Below, piece after piece: positions 16,310 through 24,160 of a stretch of DNA of 24,167 nucleotides; within the stretch, counting starts at the first letter, position 1, and every line of letters begins with the position of its first letter. The stretch comes from an uncultured Eggerthella sp. (GTDB taxonomy: Bacteria; Actinomycetota; Coriobacteriia; Coriobacteriales; Eggerthellaceae). The stretch is from contig CABQIW010000029.1 in the NCBI GenBank assembly GCA_902464295.1, forward strand, positions 1 to 24,167, written 5' to 3'. The notes below the pieces were generated by a model that was given only the letters and a program-made list of their open reading frames with translations, did no database searches and was not told the DNA's origin. A program made the translations under genes and the position numbers.

Positions 16310-16438
16310 GATGCGAACGATGAACAACGCGAACGGAAGCATAACCAACAAAGGCAGCACACAACCAGCGAACACATCACTTATATATAGGTAAGGAAGA
16401 TCGATATCCAGCGATCAGCACCAGAAAGGATCACCATC

Positions 16439-17692
16439 ATGACCACGATGTTTGAAAGCGCAAAGGAGCAATACGCCAAGCTCGGCATCGATGTTGAAGC
16501 CGCAATGGACAAGCTTGCTCAAAAGGCAATCTCGGTTCACTGCTGGCAAGGCGACGACGTGCTCGGCTTCGACCAAGAAGGCGGCCTTTCGGGCGGCATC
16601 CAAACCACCGGCAACTACCCTGGCCGTGCGCGCAACTTCGAAGAGCTGAAAGCCGACTTCGAAGAATCGATGAGCATGGTGCCCGGCACGAAGCGCATCG
16701 CACTGCACGCCTCGTATGCCATCTTCACCGATGAACACCCCTGGGTCGATCGCGACCAGATCACGTACGCCAACTTCGAACCCTGGGTCGAATGGGCCAA
16801 AGAGCACGGCTATGGTATCGATTTCAACCCCACCATCTTCGGTCATCCCAAGATGAACAACGAGCTTTCGCTCTCTTCTCCCGATCCTGAAACGCGCAGA
16901 TTCTGGATCGACCACGTGAAGGCGTGCCGTAAGATCTCGCAGCAGATCGGCGAAGCGCTCGATGATGAAGTACTCTGCAATATCTGGATTCCTGACGGCT
17001 TGAAGGATGTGCCGGGTGACCGTTATGGGCTGCGCGCACGCCTGAAAGATTCGCTCGACCAGATCTTCGAAGAGAAATACGACCGAGTGATCGATGCCTG
17101 CGAATCGAAGGTGTTCGGCATTGGGCTCGAATCCATGACCGTTGGCTCGAACGAATTCTATCTCGCCTATGCCGCCACCCATCCCGGCGTGTACAACCTT
17201 ATCGACTCGGGCCACTTCCACCCCACCGAAAACGTAGCCGACAAGCTCTCCGCGCTGCTGCTCTTCTTCGACAAGATCCCCATGCACGTCACGCGCCCGG
17301 TCCGTTGGGACTCCGATCACGTGATTCTCTTCGACGATCCTACGAAGGAGATCGCCGCCGAGATCGTACGTTGTCCTGATGCTTGGGAGAAGGTGCTCGT
17401 GGGTCTCGACTTCTTCGATGCCTCCATCAATCGCATCGGCGCATGGGTGACCGGCTGTCGTGCTATGGAGAAATCCCTGCTCTACGCACTCCTACAGCCG
17501 AACGACCAACTCAAGGAGCTGCAGGACGAATACCGCTTCACGGAGAAGATGATGCTCGCCGAAGCTGCGAAGTCGATGCCCTTCGGCACTGTATGGGATG
17601 AATACTGCACGCGCCAAGGGGTGCCGACCGATATTGAGTGCTACCCTGAAGTTGCACGCTATGAAGAGCAGATCACCTCAAAGCGCAAGTAG
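16439..17692 (+). CDS. rhaA: L-rhamnose isomerase
   Basis: RhaA interconverts L-rhamnose and L-rhamnulose using divalent metal ions. The 417-residue length matches the family (E. coli 419). Landmarks are ISVHCWQGDDVLGFD, GGIQTTGNYPGRA, HASYAIF, GIDFNPTIFGHPK and the metal-binding motifs SGHFHPTE (about 257-264) and RWDSDHVILFDD (about 289-300). The ATG 16439 follows AAAGGATCACC. The 129-bp spacer after rhaB holds no gene that I can see. The stop is 12 bp before the aldolase start, so the genes are co-transcribed. Confidence 0.97.
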   Translation: MTTMFESAKEQYAKLGIDVEAAMDKLAQKAISVHCWQGDDVLGFDQEGGLSGGIQTTGNYPGRARNFEELKADFEESMSMVPGTKRIALHASYAIFTDEHPWVDRDQITYANFEPWVEWAKEHGYGIDFNPTIFGHPKMNNELSLSSPDPETRRFWIDHVKACRKISQQIGEALDDEVLCNIWIPDGLKDVPGDRYGLRARLKDSLDQIFEEKYDRVIDACESKVFGIGLESMTVGSNEFYLAYAATHPGVYNLIDSGHFHPTENVADKLSALLLFFDKIPMHVTRPVRWDSDHVILFDDPTKEIAAEIVRCPDAWEKVLVGLDFFDASINRIGAWVTGCRAMEKSLLYALLQPNDQLKELQDEYRFTEKMMLAEAAKSMPFGTVWDEYCTRQGVPTDIECYPEVARYEEQITSKRK

Positions 17693-17704
17693 AAAGGAAC
17701 CGTA

Positions 17705-18646
17705 ATGGGAGTGTTCGACGATATCCAGGCAGGACTAGGCAAGGGCTTCGATGCTGCGATGGATGCGGCTGGCAAAGGGTTCGATGCTGCCGCCAGCGCG
17801 ACCAACAAAGCGCTTGTTACGCGCGCGCCCTTCATCCAAGCTTTCATCCATCTTTGCGACGATGGCTGGCTGCAAGGCTGGCACGAGCGTAACGGTGGCA
17901 ACCTCACCTACCGTATGACCGAAGAAGACGTGGCAAAGGTGCGTGGCGGATTCGACAGCGCACCGCGCGAATGGGTCGATCTGGGCTTCAGCGAACCAAC
18001 CCTGACGAACGCTTACTTCCTCATTACCGGGTCTGGTGCGTATATGCACAATGTCTCCGCTTCGCCGATCGAGAACATCGGCATCGTCGAGATGAATGAA
18101 GCGGGCAGCGCCTATCGCGTGGTCTGGGGGCTGGTGAATCGCAAACCTACCTCTGAACTCCCTACGCACATCATGAACCACGCTATCCGCATGAAGGCCA
18201 CGGACGGCGCTTGTCGTGTGATCTATCACGCGCACCCCAACAACATCATCGCCATGACCTTCGTCGAACCGCTCGACGCGCGCACGTTCTCGCGTGCGCT
18301 CTGGAAAGCCATGACCGAATGCGTGGTCGTGTTCCCCGAAGGCGTGGGCGTGGTGCCCTGGATGGTGCCGGGTGGCAACGAGATCGCAAAAGCCACGTCG
18401 GAGCAGATGAAGAACTATCCTGCAGTCATTTGGGCGCAGCACGGTTTGTTCGTTTCCGGCGCAGACTTCGACGAAACCTTCGGCCTTATGCACTGCATCG
18501 AGAAAGCGGCCGACATCTACTTCCGCGCCCGCACGATGAATGGCGGGTCGAACGAGTTCTTGAACACCATCACCGATGAAGGCCTTGCGCAGATCGGCGT
18601 GGAGTTCAACGTGAAGATCAACAAGGAGTTTCTCGACGTGCAGTAA
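17705..18646 (+). CDS. rhaD: Rhamnulose-1-phosphate aldolase with a duplicated N-terminal extension
   Basis: This class II aldolase splits L-rhamnulose 1-phosphate into dihydroxyacetone phosphate and L-lactaldehyde. The catalytic set aligns with the E. coli enzyme at a constant offset of 34: Glu151 (TSELPTHI), zinc ligands His175 and His177 (YHAHPNN) and His246 (AQHGLF), and Glu205. NGGNLTYR forms the phosphate site. The protein is 313 residues against 274, with the excess mainly an N-terminal extension of about 34. This contains an 11-residue tandem repeat, GKGFDAAMDAA then GKGFDAAASAT (residues 12-33), predicted as an amphipathic helix. Such a segment resembles the encapsulation peptides of microcompartment enzymes, but no shell gene is in the window. 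The ATG follows AAAGGA, so the extension is probably translated. Confidence 0.95.
   Translation: MGVFDDIQAGLGKGFDAAMDAAGKGFDAAASATNKALVTRAPFIQAFIHLCDDGWLQGWHERNGGNLTYRMTEEDVAKVRGGFDSAPREWVDLGFSEPTLTNAYFLITGSGAYMHNVSASPIENIGIVEMNEAGSAYRVVWGLVNRKPTSELPTHIMNHAIRMKATDGACRVIYHAHPNNIIAMTFVEPLDARTFSRALWKAMTECVVVFPEGVGVVPWMVPGGNEIAKATSEQMKNYPAVIWAQHGLFVSGADFDETFGLMHCIEKAADIYFRARTMNGGSNEFLNTITDEGLAQIGVEFNVKINKEFLDVQ
17738..17803 (+). repeat. 33-bp tandem duplication within rhaD
   Basis: Two consecutive 33-base units (17738-17770 and 17771-17803) encode the repeated 11-residue motif GKGFDAA. They differ mostly at third positions and at their ends, so the duplication is not brand new. Confidence 0.8.
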
Positions 18647-18675
18647 GCGCGCGGCGCAAGAGGAGGAATGAGGCT

Positions 18676-19017
18676 ATGACAACGCGAAAGACCGCAGATG
18701 GATACACCGTTCAGGGCTTCAAGATGAAGCTGTTGCCCGGTTTCGCCGCTGAATACGAACGCCGGCACGATGAACTGTGGCCTGAGATGGTTGCGATGTT
18801 GCACGACTACGGCGCACGCAGCTACTCGATCTTCCTCGATCCTGAGACCGATACGCTCTTCGCCTCTGTTGAAGTGGCAGATCCCGCGCACTATGACACG
18901 AGCGCTGAAACTGAAATATGCAAACGATGGTGGGATTACATGGCCGATGTCATGGAGGTCAATCCCGACAATTCACCGGTGAGCACGCCGCTTGAATGCG
19001 TGTTCCACCTTGACTAG
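18676..19017 (+). CDS. rhaM: L-rhamnose mutarotase
   Basis: RhaM speeds interconversion of the alpha and beta anomers of L-rhamnose so that the isomerase is supplied with its form. The 113-residue product matches the family closely: GFAAEYERRHDELWPEM with the active-site Tyr and His, YSIFLDPETDTLFASVEV, CKRWWDYMADVMEVNPDNS and the terminal LECVFHLD. The ATG 18676 follows a strong AGGAGGAATGAGGCT. It lies 29 bp after rhaD and 13 bp before the transporter gene. Confidence 0.96.
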   Translation: MTTRKTADGYTVQGFKMKLLPGFAAEYERRHDELWPEMVAMLHDYGARSYSIFLDPETDTLFASVEVADPAHYDTSAETEICKRWWDYMADVMEVNPDNSPVSTPLECVFHLD

Positions 19018-19030
19018 AAAGGGGACTGCC

Positions 19031-20413
19031 ATGGCTCTCTCACAAGAAAGAAAGGGAACGATCGCAGTTTCCCTTACGAATTTCCTCGACTCGGGGTGCA
19101 TCGTTGCCTCATCTGTGGCGCTGGCCGCATGGGCAGTCGCGTTCAACTTCGGCAGCACCTGGACCGCTATCTTGGGTGCAGTCGGCGCGAACGCCTTCGG
19201 TGCCGCCGTTGGTGCGCTGATCGGCGGATTCCTCACCGACAAGCTGGGACGAAAGTTCATCTACACCTACAACATGCTCGTGTATGCCACAGGCGTATTC
19301 ATCGTGATGATCGCAGCGAATCTACCCATGCTCGTGATCGGTATCGTGATCTCGGGTCTTTCAGTAGGTGCGGGCGTGCCGGCATCGTGGAGCTACATTT
19401 CCGAGATGTCGGGATCGAACCGCCGCGCGTCGAACATCGGCATCAGCCAGTTCGCCTGGTCATGCGGTCCGGCGGTGATCTTCCTTATCTCGCTCATCTT
19501 CTCGCTCCTGTTCCCCACCTTCGCCGCAAGTGGCGAGCTCTTGCCCGCAGGCACCTATGGTCCTTTTGACGGCTTGTTCGCAATGCGTTTGCTGTTCGCG
19601 ATCCTGTTCGTGGTGGCGCTTATTGCTTGGAATCTTCAGCGTAAGCTGCAGGAATCCACCGACTGGACCAGCAAGCAGGAGCTGAAGGCAAAAGAGAGCT
19701 TCGTCTCGATGATGAAGCGCGCTCTTACCAATGCAGTGAACATCAAGACGATCATCTTCCTCGTTGCGGTCTACCTTACCTGGAATATCGTTGCGGGCAC
19801 GATGGGCCAGTTCATGCCCTACATGTACGCAGCGGCAGGCAATCTGGACGATACCACCATCTCGCTGCTTCAAACGGTCATGTGGGTACTCACCGCTATC
19901 GGCTCGCTCGCCATCTTCTCGGCGCTCGGCGATAAGGTGCCGCACCGCATCCTGTTCGCATTGACCGCAGGCATGGCATTGGCGGCATGGCTGGTCATGG
20001 TGTTCTTCGGCATGCAGCTCGAAGCGGGCACGGCTGATAGCTGGGGCTGGTTGCTCTGGGTATTCGTTGCGCTTTGGGGCGTTTCAGCGGGCTTTTCGGC
20101 TCAGTGCTTCTACGCGCTCTGGTCGACCGAGCTCTTCCCTACCGTCTATCGCGGTGGCGTACAGGGCATCATGTTCTTCTTGGTACGCGGCGTGCTCGGC
20201 ATCTGGTCGCTCGTTGCCGTTGCTGGCCTTGGCGTTGAAACGCCCGCAGGCTTCGTAACCGCAGGCTGGATCATGTGCGGCTTCTTGCTCGTGTCGCTCG
20301 TGGTTGGCGTGATCTGGTGTCCGAAGACCCAAGGTCGCTCGCTCGACGAGATCACCGAAGAGCGCTACGGCAAAGAGCTCCTCGTTCAAGACAGCGAAGA
20401 CATGGGCATTTAG
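19031..20413 (+). CDS. MFS transporter, probable L-rhamnose permease
   Basis: The 460-residue product has about twelve hydrophobic segments. Major facilitator motif A is GGFLTDKLGRKF (about 65-76). It is followed by GVPASWSYISEMSGSNRRA, typical of the sugar-porter branch, and the C-terminal PKTQGRSLDEITEERYG echoes the PETKGRSLEEI signature of that branch. The start ATG 19031 follows AAAGGGG. An in-frame ATG at 18992 lies inside rhaM and lacks a ribosome site. As last gene of the rhamnose operon it most likely brings in L-rhamnose by cation symport. This is not the RhaT family known from enterobacteria, so the substrate is inferred from context only. Confidence 0.9.
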   Translation: MALSQERKGTIAVSLTNFLDSGCIVASSVALAAWAVAFNFGSTWTAILGAVGANAFGAAVGALIGGFLTDKLGRKFIYTYNMLVYATGVFIVMIAANLPMLVIGIVISGLSVGAGVPASWSYISEMSGSNRRASNIGISQFAWSCGPAVIFLISLIFSLLFPTFAASGELLPAGTYGPFDGLFAMRLLFAILFVVALIAWNLQRKLQESTDWTSKQELKAKESFVSMMKRALTNAVNIKTIIFLVAVYLTWNIVAGTMGQFMPYMYAAAGNLDDTTISLLQTVMWVLTAIGSLAIFSALGDKVPHRILFALTAGMALAAWLVMVFFGMQLEAGTADSWGWLLWVFVALWGVSAGFSAQCFYALWSTELFPTVYRGGVQGIMFFLVRGVLGIWSLVAVAGLGVETPAGFVTAGWIMCGFLLVSLVVGVIWCPKTQGRSLDEITEERYGKELLVQDSEDMGI

Positions 20414-20483
20414 CACCTGCTCAGAAACACCTTGGGCAATATACCGCCCAGTAGCTTGTCGGCTTGGACGTAGATGCAAACCG

Positions 20484-20512
20484 CTGACTCATCAATAGAT
20501 ATATGCTATAAT
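20484..20512 (+). promoter_or_regulatory. Promoter of the toxin-antitoxin operon
   Basis: A perfect -10 TATAAT (20507-20512) sits 17 bases after CTGACT (20484-20489, a 4/6 match to the -35). The -10 lies within the left arm of the operator-like palindrome, so repressor binding would block it. Confidence 0.7.
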
Positions 20513-20535
20513 GTAATACACGTAATACATTATAG
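20506..20535. promoter_or_regulatory. Palindromic operator of the toxin-antitoxin operon
   Basis: CTATAATGTA (20506-20515) and TACATTATAG (20526-20535) are exact reverse complements around a 10-base centre. They contain the -10 box and end at the ribosome binding site AGGGAG. This is the expected place for autoregulation by the antitoxin or the toxin-antitoxin complex. Confidence 0.7.
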
Positions 20536-20544
20536 GGAGTCATC

Positions 20545-20829
20545 ATGGAAGCAGTTCTTACTGTTCGCCTCGATCAAGAGACGAAGAACAAAGGAACAAA
20601 GGTCATGAAAGATCTTGGGCTTACACCTTCTCAAGCAGTAAGAAAGCTGTTCGATTACGCCGTGTCCCATGATTGCTTACCTTTCGATCTCGATCCGAAA
20701 CAGCCTCATAAAAATGTCTCGGATCGAATTGCTGCATTCGATCGCTGCCACACCAAAAAACCTATCAGTTTGACAGATAACGAGATCCGCGATGCTCGAC
20801 TCAAGGATAACCATGCGCTTAATGCTTGA
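20545..20829 (+). CDS. RelB/DinJ-family antitoxin
   Basis: The 94-residue product has an N-terminal ribbon-helix-helix DNA-binding domain: strand AVLTVRLDQETK, then helices KNKGTKVMKDLGLTPSQAVRKLFDYAV. This is the RelB/DinJ arrangement. The C-terminal half is polar and probably wraps the toxin. The ATG 20545 follows AGGGAG by 5 bases. The stop overlaps the toxin gene by 17 bases. The protein should bind the palindrome at its own promoter. Base composition is clearly lower in GC than the flanking rhamnose genes, suggesting acquisition by transfer. Partners of RelB/DinJ are usually RelE/YafQ-like, but here the partner is a PIN protein. Confidence 0.88.
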   Translation: MEAVLTVRLDQETKNKGTKVMKDLGLTPSQAVRKLFDYAVSHDCLPFDLDPKQPHKNVSDRIAAFDRCHTKKPISLTDNEIRDARLKDNHALNA

Positions 20830-21256
20830 TACCAATATCCTGATAGACCATATCGGAAGGCGCGAGCCATTTTACGAGCTCTCAAGACGAGTTTGTTTGT
20901 TGGGTATAACGGGCGTCGCAGAAACCTTCATTTCTGCAACTATGATCACCGATATTCACTATCTTTTGAGCAAAGACTTTGGAAGCATTGAAGCGCAAAG
21001 GATGATCGAAGAAGACTTGGGGTTTTTGGAGATAGTTGGTGTCTCTTCTCAGGATGTATCAGATGCACTTGCTCAAAGATGGAACGATTTCGAAGACTGC
21101 CTTGTTGCGCTTTGCGCAAAAAAAGTTGCAGCCGACTTCATTATTACAAGGAACACCAAAGATTTCTCACGGTCAAGCATTCGTGCATTAACCCCAAAGG
21201 AGCTCTTCAAGGAACTCGACGCCTGCGGAATCCACTATGAGGAAATTGACTTCTAA
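20813..21256 (+). CDS. PIN-domain toxin (VapC-like ribonuclease)
   Basis: The 147-residue product has a PIN fold. The N-terminal strand LMLDTNILID carries Asp6, with Asp12 close by. The central DFEDCLVALCAKKVAADFIITRNTKDF carries Asp95 and Asp117, the usual acidic metal-binding set. PIN toxins cut RNA with Mg2+ or Mn2+, often tRNA or rRNA. The start ATG 20813 follows AAGGA by 5 bases and overlaps the antitoxin stop. Other starts at 20792 and 20822 are possible but lack this ribosome site. Low GC like its antitoxin. The target cannot be read from the sequence. Confidence 0.87.
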   Translation: MRLMLDTNILIDHIGRREPFYELSRRVCLLGITGVAETFISATMITDIHYLLSKDFGSIEAQRMIEEDLGFLEIVGVSSQDVSDALAQRWNDFEDCLVALCAKKVAADFIITRNTKDFSRSSIRALTPKELFKELDACGIHYEEIDF

Positions 21257-21276
21257 ATGTCGGGGTGTTGAGGCCC

Positions 21277-21303
21277 GGCAAAGAACCACCTCGTTGCCTC
21301 ACC
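21277..21303 (-). repeat. Intergenic repeat copy at the 3' side of the P-type ATPase
   Basis: These 27 bases match the reverse complement of 24017-24043 with 2 mismatches, 17 of them contiguous (CACCTCGTTGCCTCACC). The pair brackets the ATPase gene. It is related in its core to the repeat arms at 2445-2476 and 2569-2601. Confidence 0.75.
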
Positions 21304-21369
21304 TTTTTCACTGGTGCAGACAAGAGGTCGGTCTTTCGGGGTTGATCCTGCCCTAAGGGGCTCTCGCCT

Positions 21370-21434
21370 GTGTGCTAGGGGTCGGGTAATTCGACACATC
21401 AAAAATGTGTCGAATTACCCGACCCCTAGCACAC
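21370..21434. repeat. Perfect 30-bp-stem palindrome
   Basis: The left arm 21370-21399 (GTGTGCTAGGGGTCGGGTAA...) and right arm 21405-21434 are exact reverse complements around a 5-base loop CAAAA. It sits between the 3' ends of the PIN toxin gene and the ATPase gene, so it could act as a two-way terminator, although neither side has a T-tract. The GGGGTCGGGTAATTCGACAC core resembles REP-like palindromes mobilised by REP-associated tyrosine transposases. That link is inference, since no such transposase is in the window. Confidence 0.85.
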
Positions 21435-21471
21435 TTTAAGGCAAGCGAACAAGGAACCTTGCGTCTTCAAG

Positions 21472-23904
21472 CTATTGTGGAAGAGAGGCAAGGTGGCGCT
21501 TGTGACGTGCATCGAACACGTTGTAGAGGTAGTTGAACGCTACGATATTCACCAGCGCCGCAATGCCGAAGCTCTGCCACATCTCTGGGGTGAAGGGCGC
21601 GATATCAAAGAGCCACCCGAAGCCGACTACACCGATCAAAAGTCCGCCGATCACGACCACCAGCAGCCCCCAGCGTAGCGGCGTGAAGGGAATCGAAAGC
21701 CTGATCACCAGCATGATCCCAAGCAATCCCACCACCATAACGCAGAGCGTTGAGACTTGACGATAATCAAGACCGATCGCTTCATTGCCCACTATCGTTA
21801 GCACCACAATGCTCACCACTGCGCAGACTGCTCCAGGAATGGAATGCACCACCGCATTCGGGAGGAAATGTCCTCGCACCAGATCTTTATTGGGTTCAAG
21901 CGCAAGCACGAACGAAGGAAGACCGATGGTGAAGGCCGATATGAGCGTAAGCTGGATCGGCACGAAGGGATATTGCCACGGTAGGAAGATAAATAAGAAC
22001 GCTGCTGTTATCGAAAGCAAGGTCTTGACCAGGAAGAGCGAAGCCGAGCGCTGCAAGTTGTTGATCGAACGACGCCCTTCTGCCACCACCGCAGGCATGC
22101 TTGCAAAATCGTTATCAACGAGCACGAGCTGGGCAACATTGCGCGCAGCATCGGAACCGCTCGCCATGGCAACGCTGCAATCGCTTACCTTCAGCGCAAG
22201 CACATCATTCACGCCGTCTCCTGTCATGGCGACCGTGTGACCTTCAGCCTGCAACGCGAGCACAAATGCTTTCTTCTGTTCAGGACGCACGCGTCCGAAC
22301 ACGTTGTAGCTCTTGATCGCAGAAGCAATATCCTGATCCGTTTTGAGCGTGGTGGCATCAATGAAGCGATCAGCTCCTTCGACACCAACTTTCTGCGCAA
22401 TACCAGAAACGGTATGAGGATCATCGCCCGAGATCACCTTCAGTTTTACGCCTTGTTCTTTGAAGTAGGCGATCGTTTGAGCAGCGGTCGAACGAATCTG
22501 ATCGCGCAGGCACACGAAGCCGAGCGGAGTTGCATTGCCTTCGATCGCGCCATCAGCATCAAAACCCTCCACACGTGCCACGAGCAGCACGCGCGCATCA
22601 GCAGCATAGACATCGAGAGGGTCTTTGATCTGTGCTAAAGCGCTTGCATTCTTCTCTAGAACGAATTGTGCCGCTCCCATAACATAAGCCTCGCCGTTGG
22701 CAAAAGCGGCGCCCGACCACTTCGTATCGGAAGAAAAGGGAATCACGCGCGTAGGCTTCAACAGGTCAGCGGGTGTTATCACCTGTTTAGCTTTCTGCTC
22801 CCCGTCTGAGGCGAGTCCGAAATGCTCCTGAATAGCGCGCGCGGTATCGTTTGGATCCTCATCGCTTGCAACAAGAGAAGCGACTATCTTACTCAGCTTT
22901 TGTTCTTTTAGTTCTGATTCAGGGGTTCTGAGCGGCACAAGATCAGAAACCTCCATACCGCCAGTCGTGATCGTGCCAGTTTTGTCGAGACAGAGCACAT
23001 CTACTCGTGCAAGCGTTTCAATGCAGTAGAGCTGCTGGACCAGTACCTGATGACGTGCAAGTCTCACGACTGCAACCGCCATGACCGTTGAAGCAAGAAG
23101 GATGAGCCCTTCAGGGATCATGCCGACCATAGCCGAAACGGTTGAGAGTATGGCAGGATCGAGCTCGACATGGTGCAAGAGGTATTCGTTAGCGAACAAT
23201 AACAACCCCACTGGGAACATGAAGATGCTCACGTACTTGATGATCTTATTGAGGCTGGTCATGATCTCGGAGTTGATCGCCTTCTTCTGCTTGGCCTCGT
23301 TCGTGATCTGCGCAGCGTAGTTATCGGCTCCCACCTTCTCAACGCGTGCCCATACCGTGCCCGCATTGATGAACGACCCGCTATACAGTTGATCCCCGGC
23401 ATGTTTAGGGATGAGCCTGCTTTCACCAGTGAGCAAGCTTTCGTCGGTCTTGCACTCCCCTTCCAATACCACCGAATCGGTTGGAATTTGGTTCCCGCGC
23501 CCTAGTCGCATCACATCACCGAGCACAAGCTCATCGATAGGGATCTTCTGGAACCTCCCATCGCGCATCACCTCAATATTGGCAGCAACTACGATCGAGA
23601 GCCGGTCCGTCGTTATCTTCGATCGAATCTCCTGTACGATACCGATGATGGTGTTGATGACGATCACGAGCATGAAGAGCATGTTCTTGTACGAGCCCGT
23701 CAAAAAGACGAACACCGCAAGTATTGCATTGATAAGGTTGAAGAGCGTGCAGATATTGCTACGGAAGATACTGCCATACGAGCGCGTTTTTACGGTAGCA
23801 TCCGCATTCACCTTGCCTGCAGCCTGGGCGGCACGCACCTCTTCAGACGTAAGACCCTTGATGCCAGCATTGCTCTGAGTAGTATGTTCAACCTGACTCA
23901 CCAT
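21472..23904 (-). CDS. Cation P-type ATPase, CtpE-like (probable calcium or other divalent cation)
   Basis: The complete 810-residue P-type ATPase has the actuator motif TGES at 159-162. IPEGL (263-267) lies in the membrane cation site, and the phosphorylated Asp307 in CLDKTGTITTGG. The hinge motif MTGDGVNDVLALKVSDCSVAM follows, then a C-terminal bundle of six membrane segments. There is no N-terminal heavy-metal domain and no CPC motif, so it is not a copper, zinc or cadmium P1B pump. The order and style (VPEG/IPEGL loop, INNLQRSASLFLVKT) resemble mycobacterial CtpE, reported as a calcium transporter, so divalent cation transport is favoured. The start ATG 23904 has a weak ribosome site (GGTAGAG). 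Repeat copies lie on both sides of the gene. Confidence 0.93.
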   Translation of the reverse strand: MVSQVEHTTQSNAGIKGLTSEEVRAAQAAGKVNADATVKTRSYGSIFRSNICTLFNLINAILAVFVFLTGSYKNMLFMLVIVINTIIGIVQEIRSKITTDRLSIVVAANIEVMRDGRFQKIPIDELVLGDVMRLGRGNQIPTDSVVLEGECKTDESLLTGESRLIPKHAGDQLYSGSFINAGTVWARVEKVGADNYAAQITNEAKQKKAINSEIMTSLNKIIKYVSIFMFPVGLLLFANEYLLHHVELDPAILSTVSAMVGMIPEGLILLASTVMAVAVVRLARHQVLVQQLYCIETLARVDVLCLDKTGTITTGGMEVSDLVPLRTPESELKEQKLSKIVASLVASDEDPNDTARAIQEHFGLASDGEQKAKQVITPADLLKPTRVIPFSSDTKWSGAAFANGEAYVMGAAQFVLEKNASALAQIKDPLDVYAADARVLLVARVEGFDADGAIEGNATPLGFVCLRDQIRSTAAQTIAYFKEQGVKLKVISGDDPHTVSGIAQKVGVEGADRFIDATTLKTDQDIASAIKSYNVFGRVRPEQKKAFVLALQAEGHTVAMTGDGVNDVLALKVSDCSVAMASGSDAARNVAQLVLVDNDFASMPAVVAEGRRSINNLQRSASLFLVKTLLSITAAFLFIFLPWQYPFVPIQLTLISAFTIGLPSFVLALEPNKDLVRGHFLPNAVVHSIPGAVCAVVSIVVLTIVGNEAIGLDYRQVSTLCVMVVGLLGIMLVIRLSIPFTPLRWGLLVVVIGGLLIGVVGFGWLFDIAPFTPEMWQSFGIAALVNIVAFNYLYNVFDARHKRHLASLPQ

Positions 23905-24016
23905 GATGCTCTACCATCGTAGCGCGTGTGGAGCAAAAGCCAGAATTCTCTTGCTAGATTGTTACAGAGCCGCGCACACAGAACGCTTATGGTGCGTATG
24001 CTCGATCAGCGGAGAG

Positions 24017-24043
24017 GGTGAGGCAACGAGGTGACTCTTTGCC
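24017..24043 (+). repeat. Intergenic repeat copy upstream of the P-type ATPase
   Basis: GGTGAGGCAACGAGGTGACTC and the next 6 bases are the inverted partner of 21277-21303 (25 of 27 identical). The 263-bp stretch 23905-24167 has no convincing gene. It holds this repeat, the presumed ATPase promoter, and the palindrome at 24133-24160. Confidence 0.75.
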
Positions 24044-24132
24044 TCAAAGGGCGGAGCCTGTGGGGTGGTTGGACGACTCTGAGTCCGCACTCTTAGAAAG
24101 TAATAGGCTGTTCGAAGGAGCGAAGTGCACGA

Positions 24133-24160
24133 GATAGCCTGCAAGATATTGCAGGCTATC
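24133..24160. repeat. Perfect 12-bp-stem hairpin near the window end
   Basis: GATAGCCTGCAA (24133-24144) pairs exactly with TTGCAGGCTATC (24149-24160) around a GATA loop. It may be a terminator stem for a gene outside the window or another small intergenic palindrome. No T-tract is visible before the window ends. Confidence 0.6.

Noticed and set aside
16383..16388. TATATA before rhaA as a promoter -10
   Set aside because: No acceptable -35 at 16-18 bases upstream, and rhaA is best explained by read-through from rhaB.
14768..17320. Three long - strand ORFs (256, 274 and 301 codons) opposite rhaB and rhaA
   Set aside because: They are shadows of GC-rich codon bias on the other strand. The + strand products are full-length, well-conserved enzymes, and the antisense products have biased composition and no recognisable domains.
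20433..20450. Hairpin TGGGC...GCCCA after the MFS gene as operon terminator
   Set aside because: Short 5-bp stem, 8-base loop and no T-tract.
23962..24144. 60-codon - strand ORF at the window end
   Set aside because: No ribosome binding site, low-complexity Pro/Ser/His composition, and it covers the repeat copy and the terminal palindrome. Most likely non-coding.
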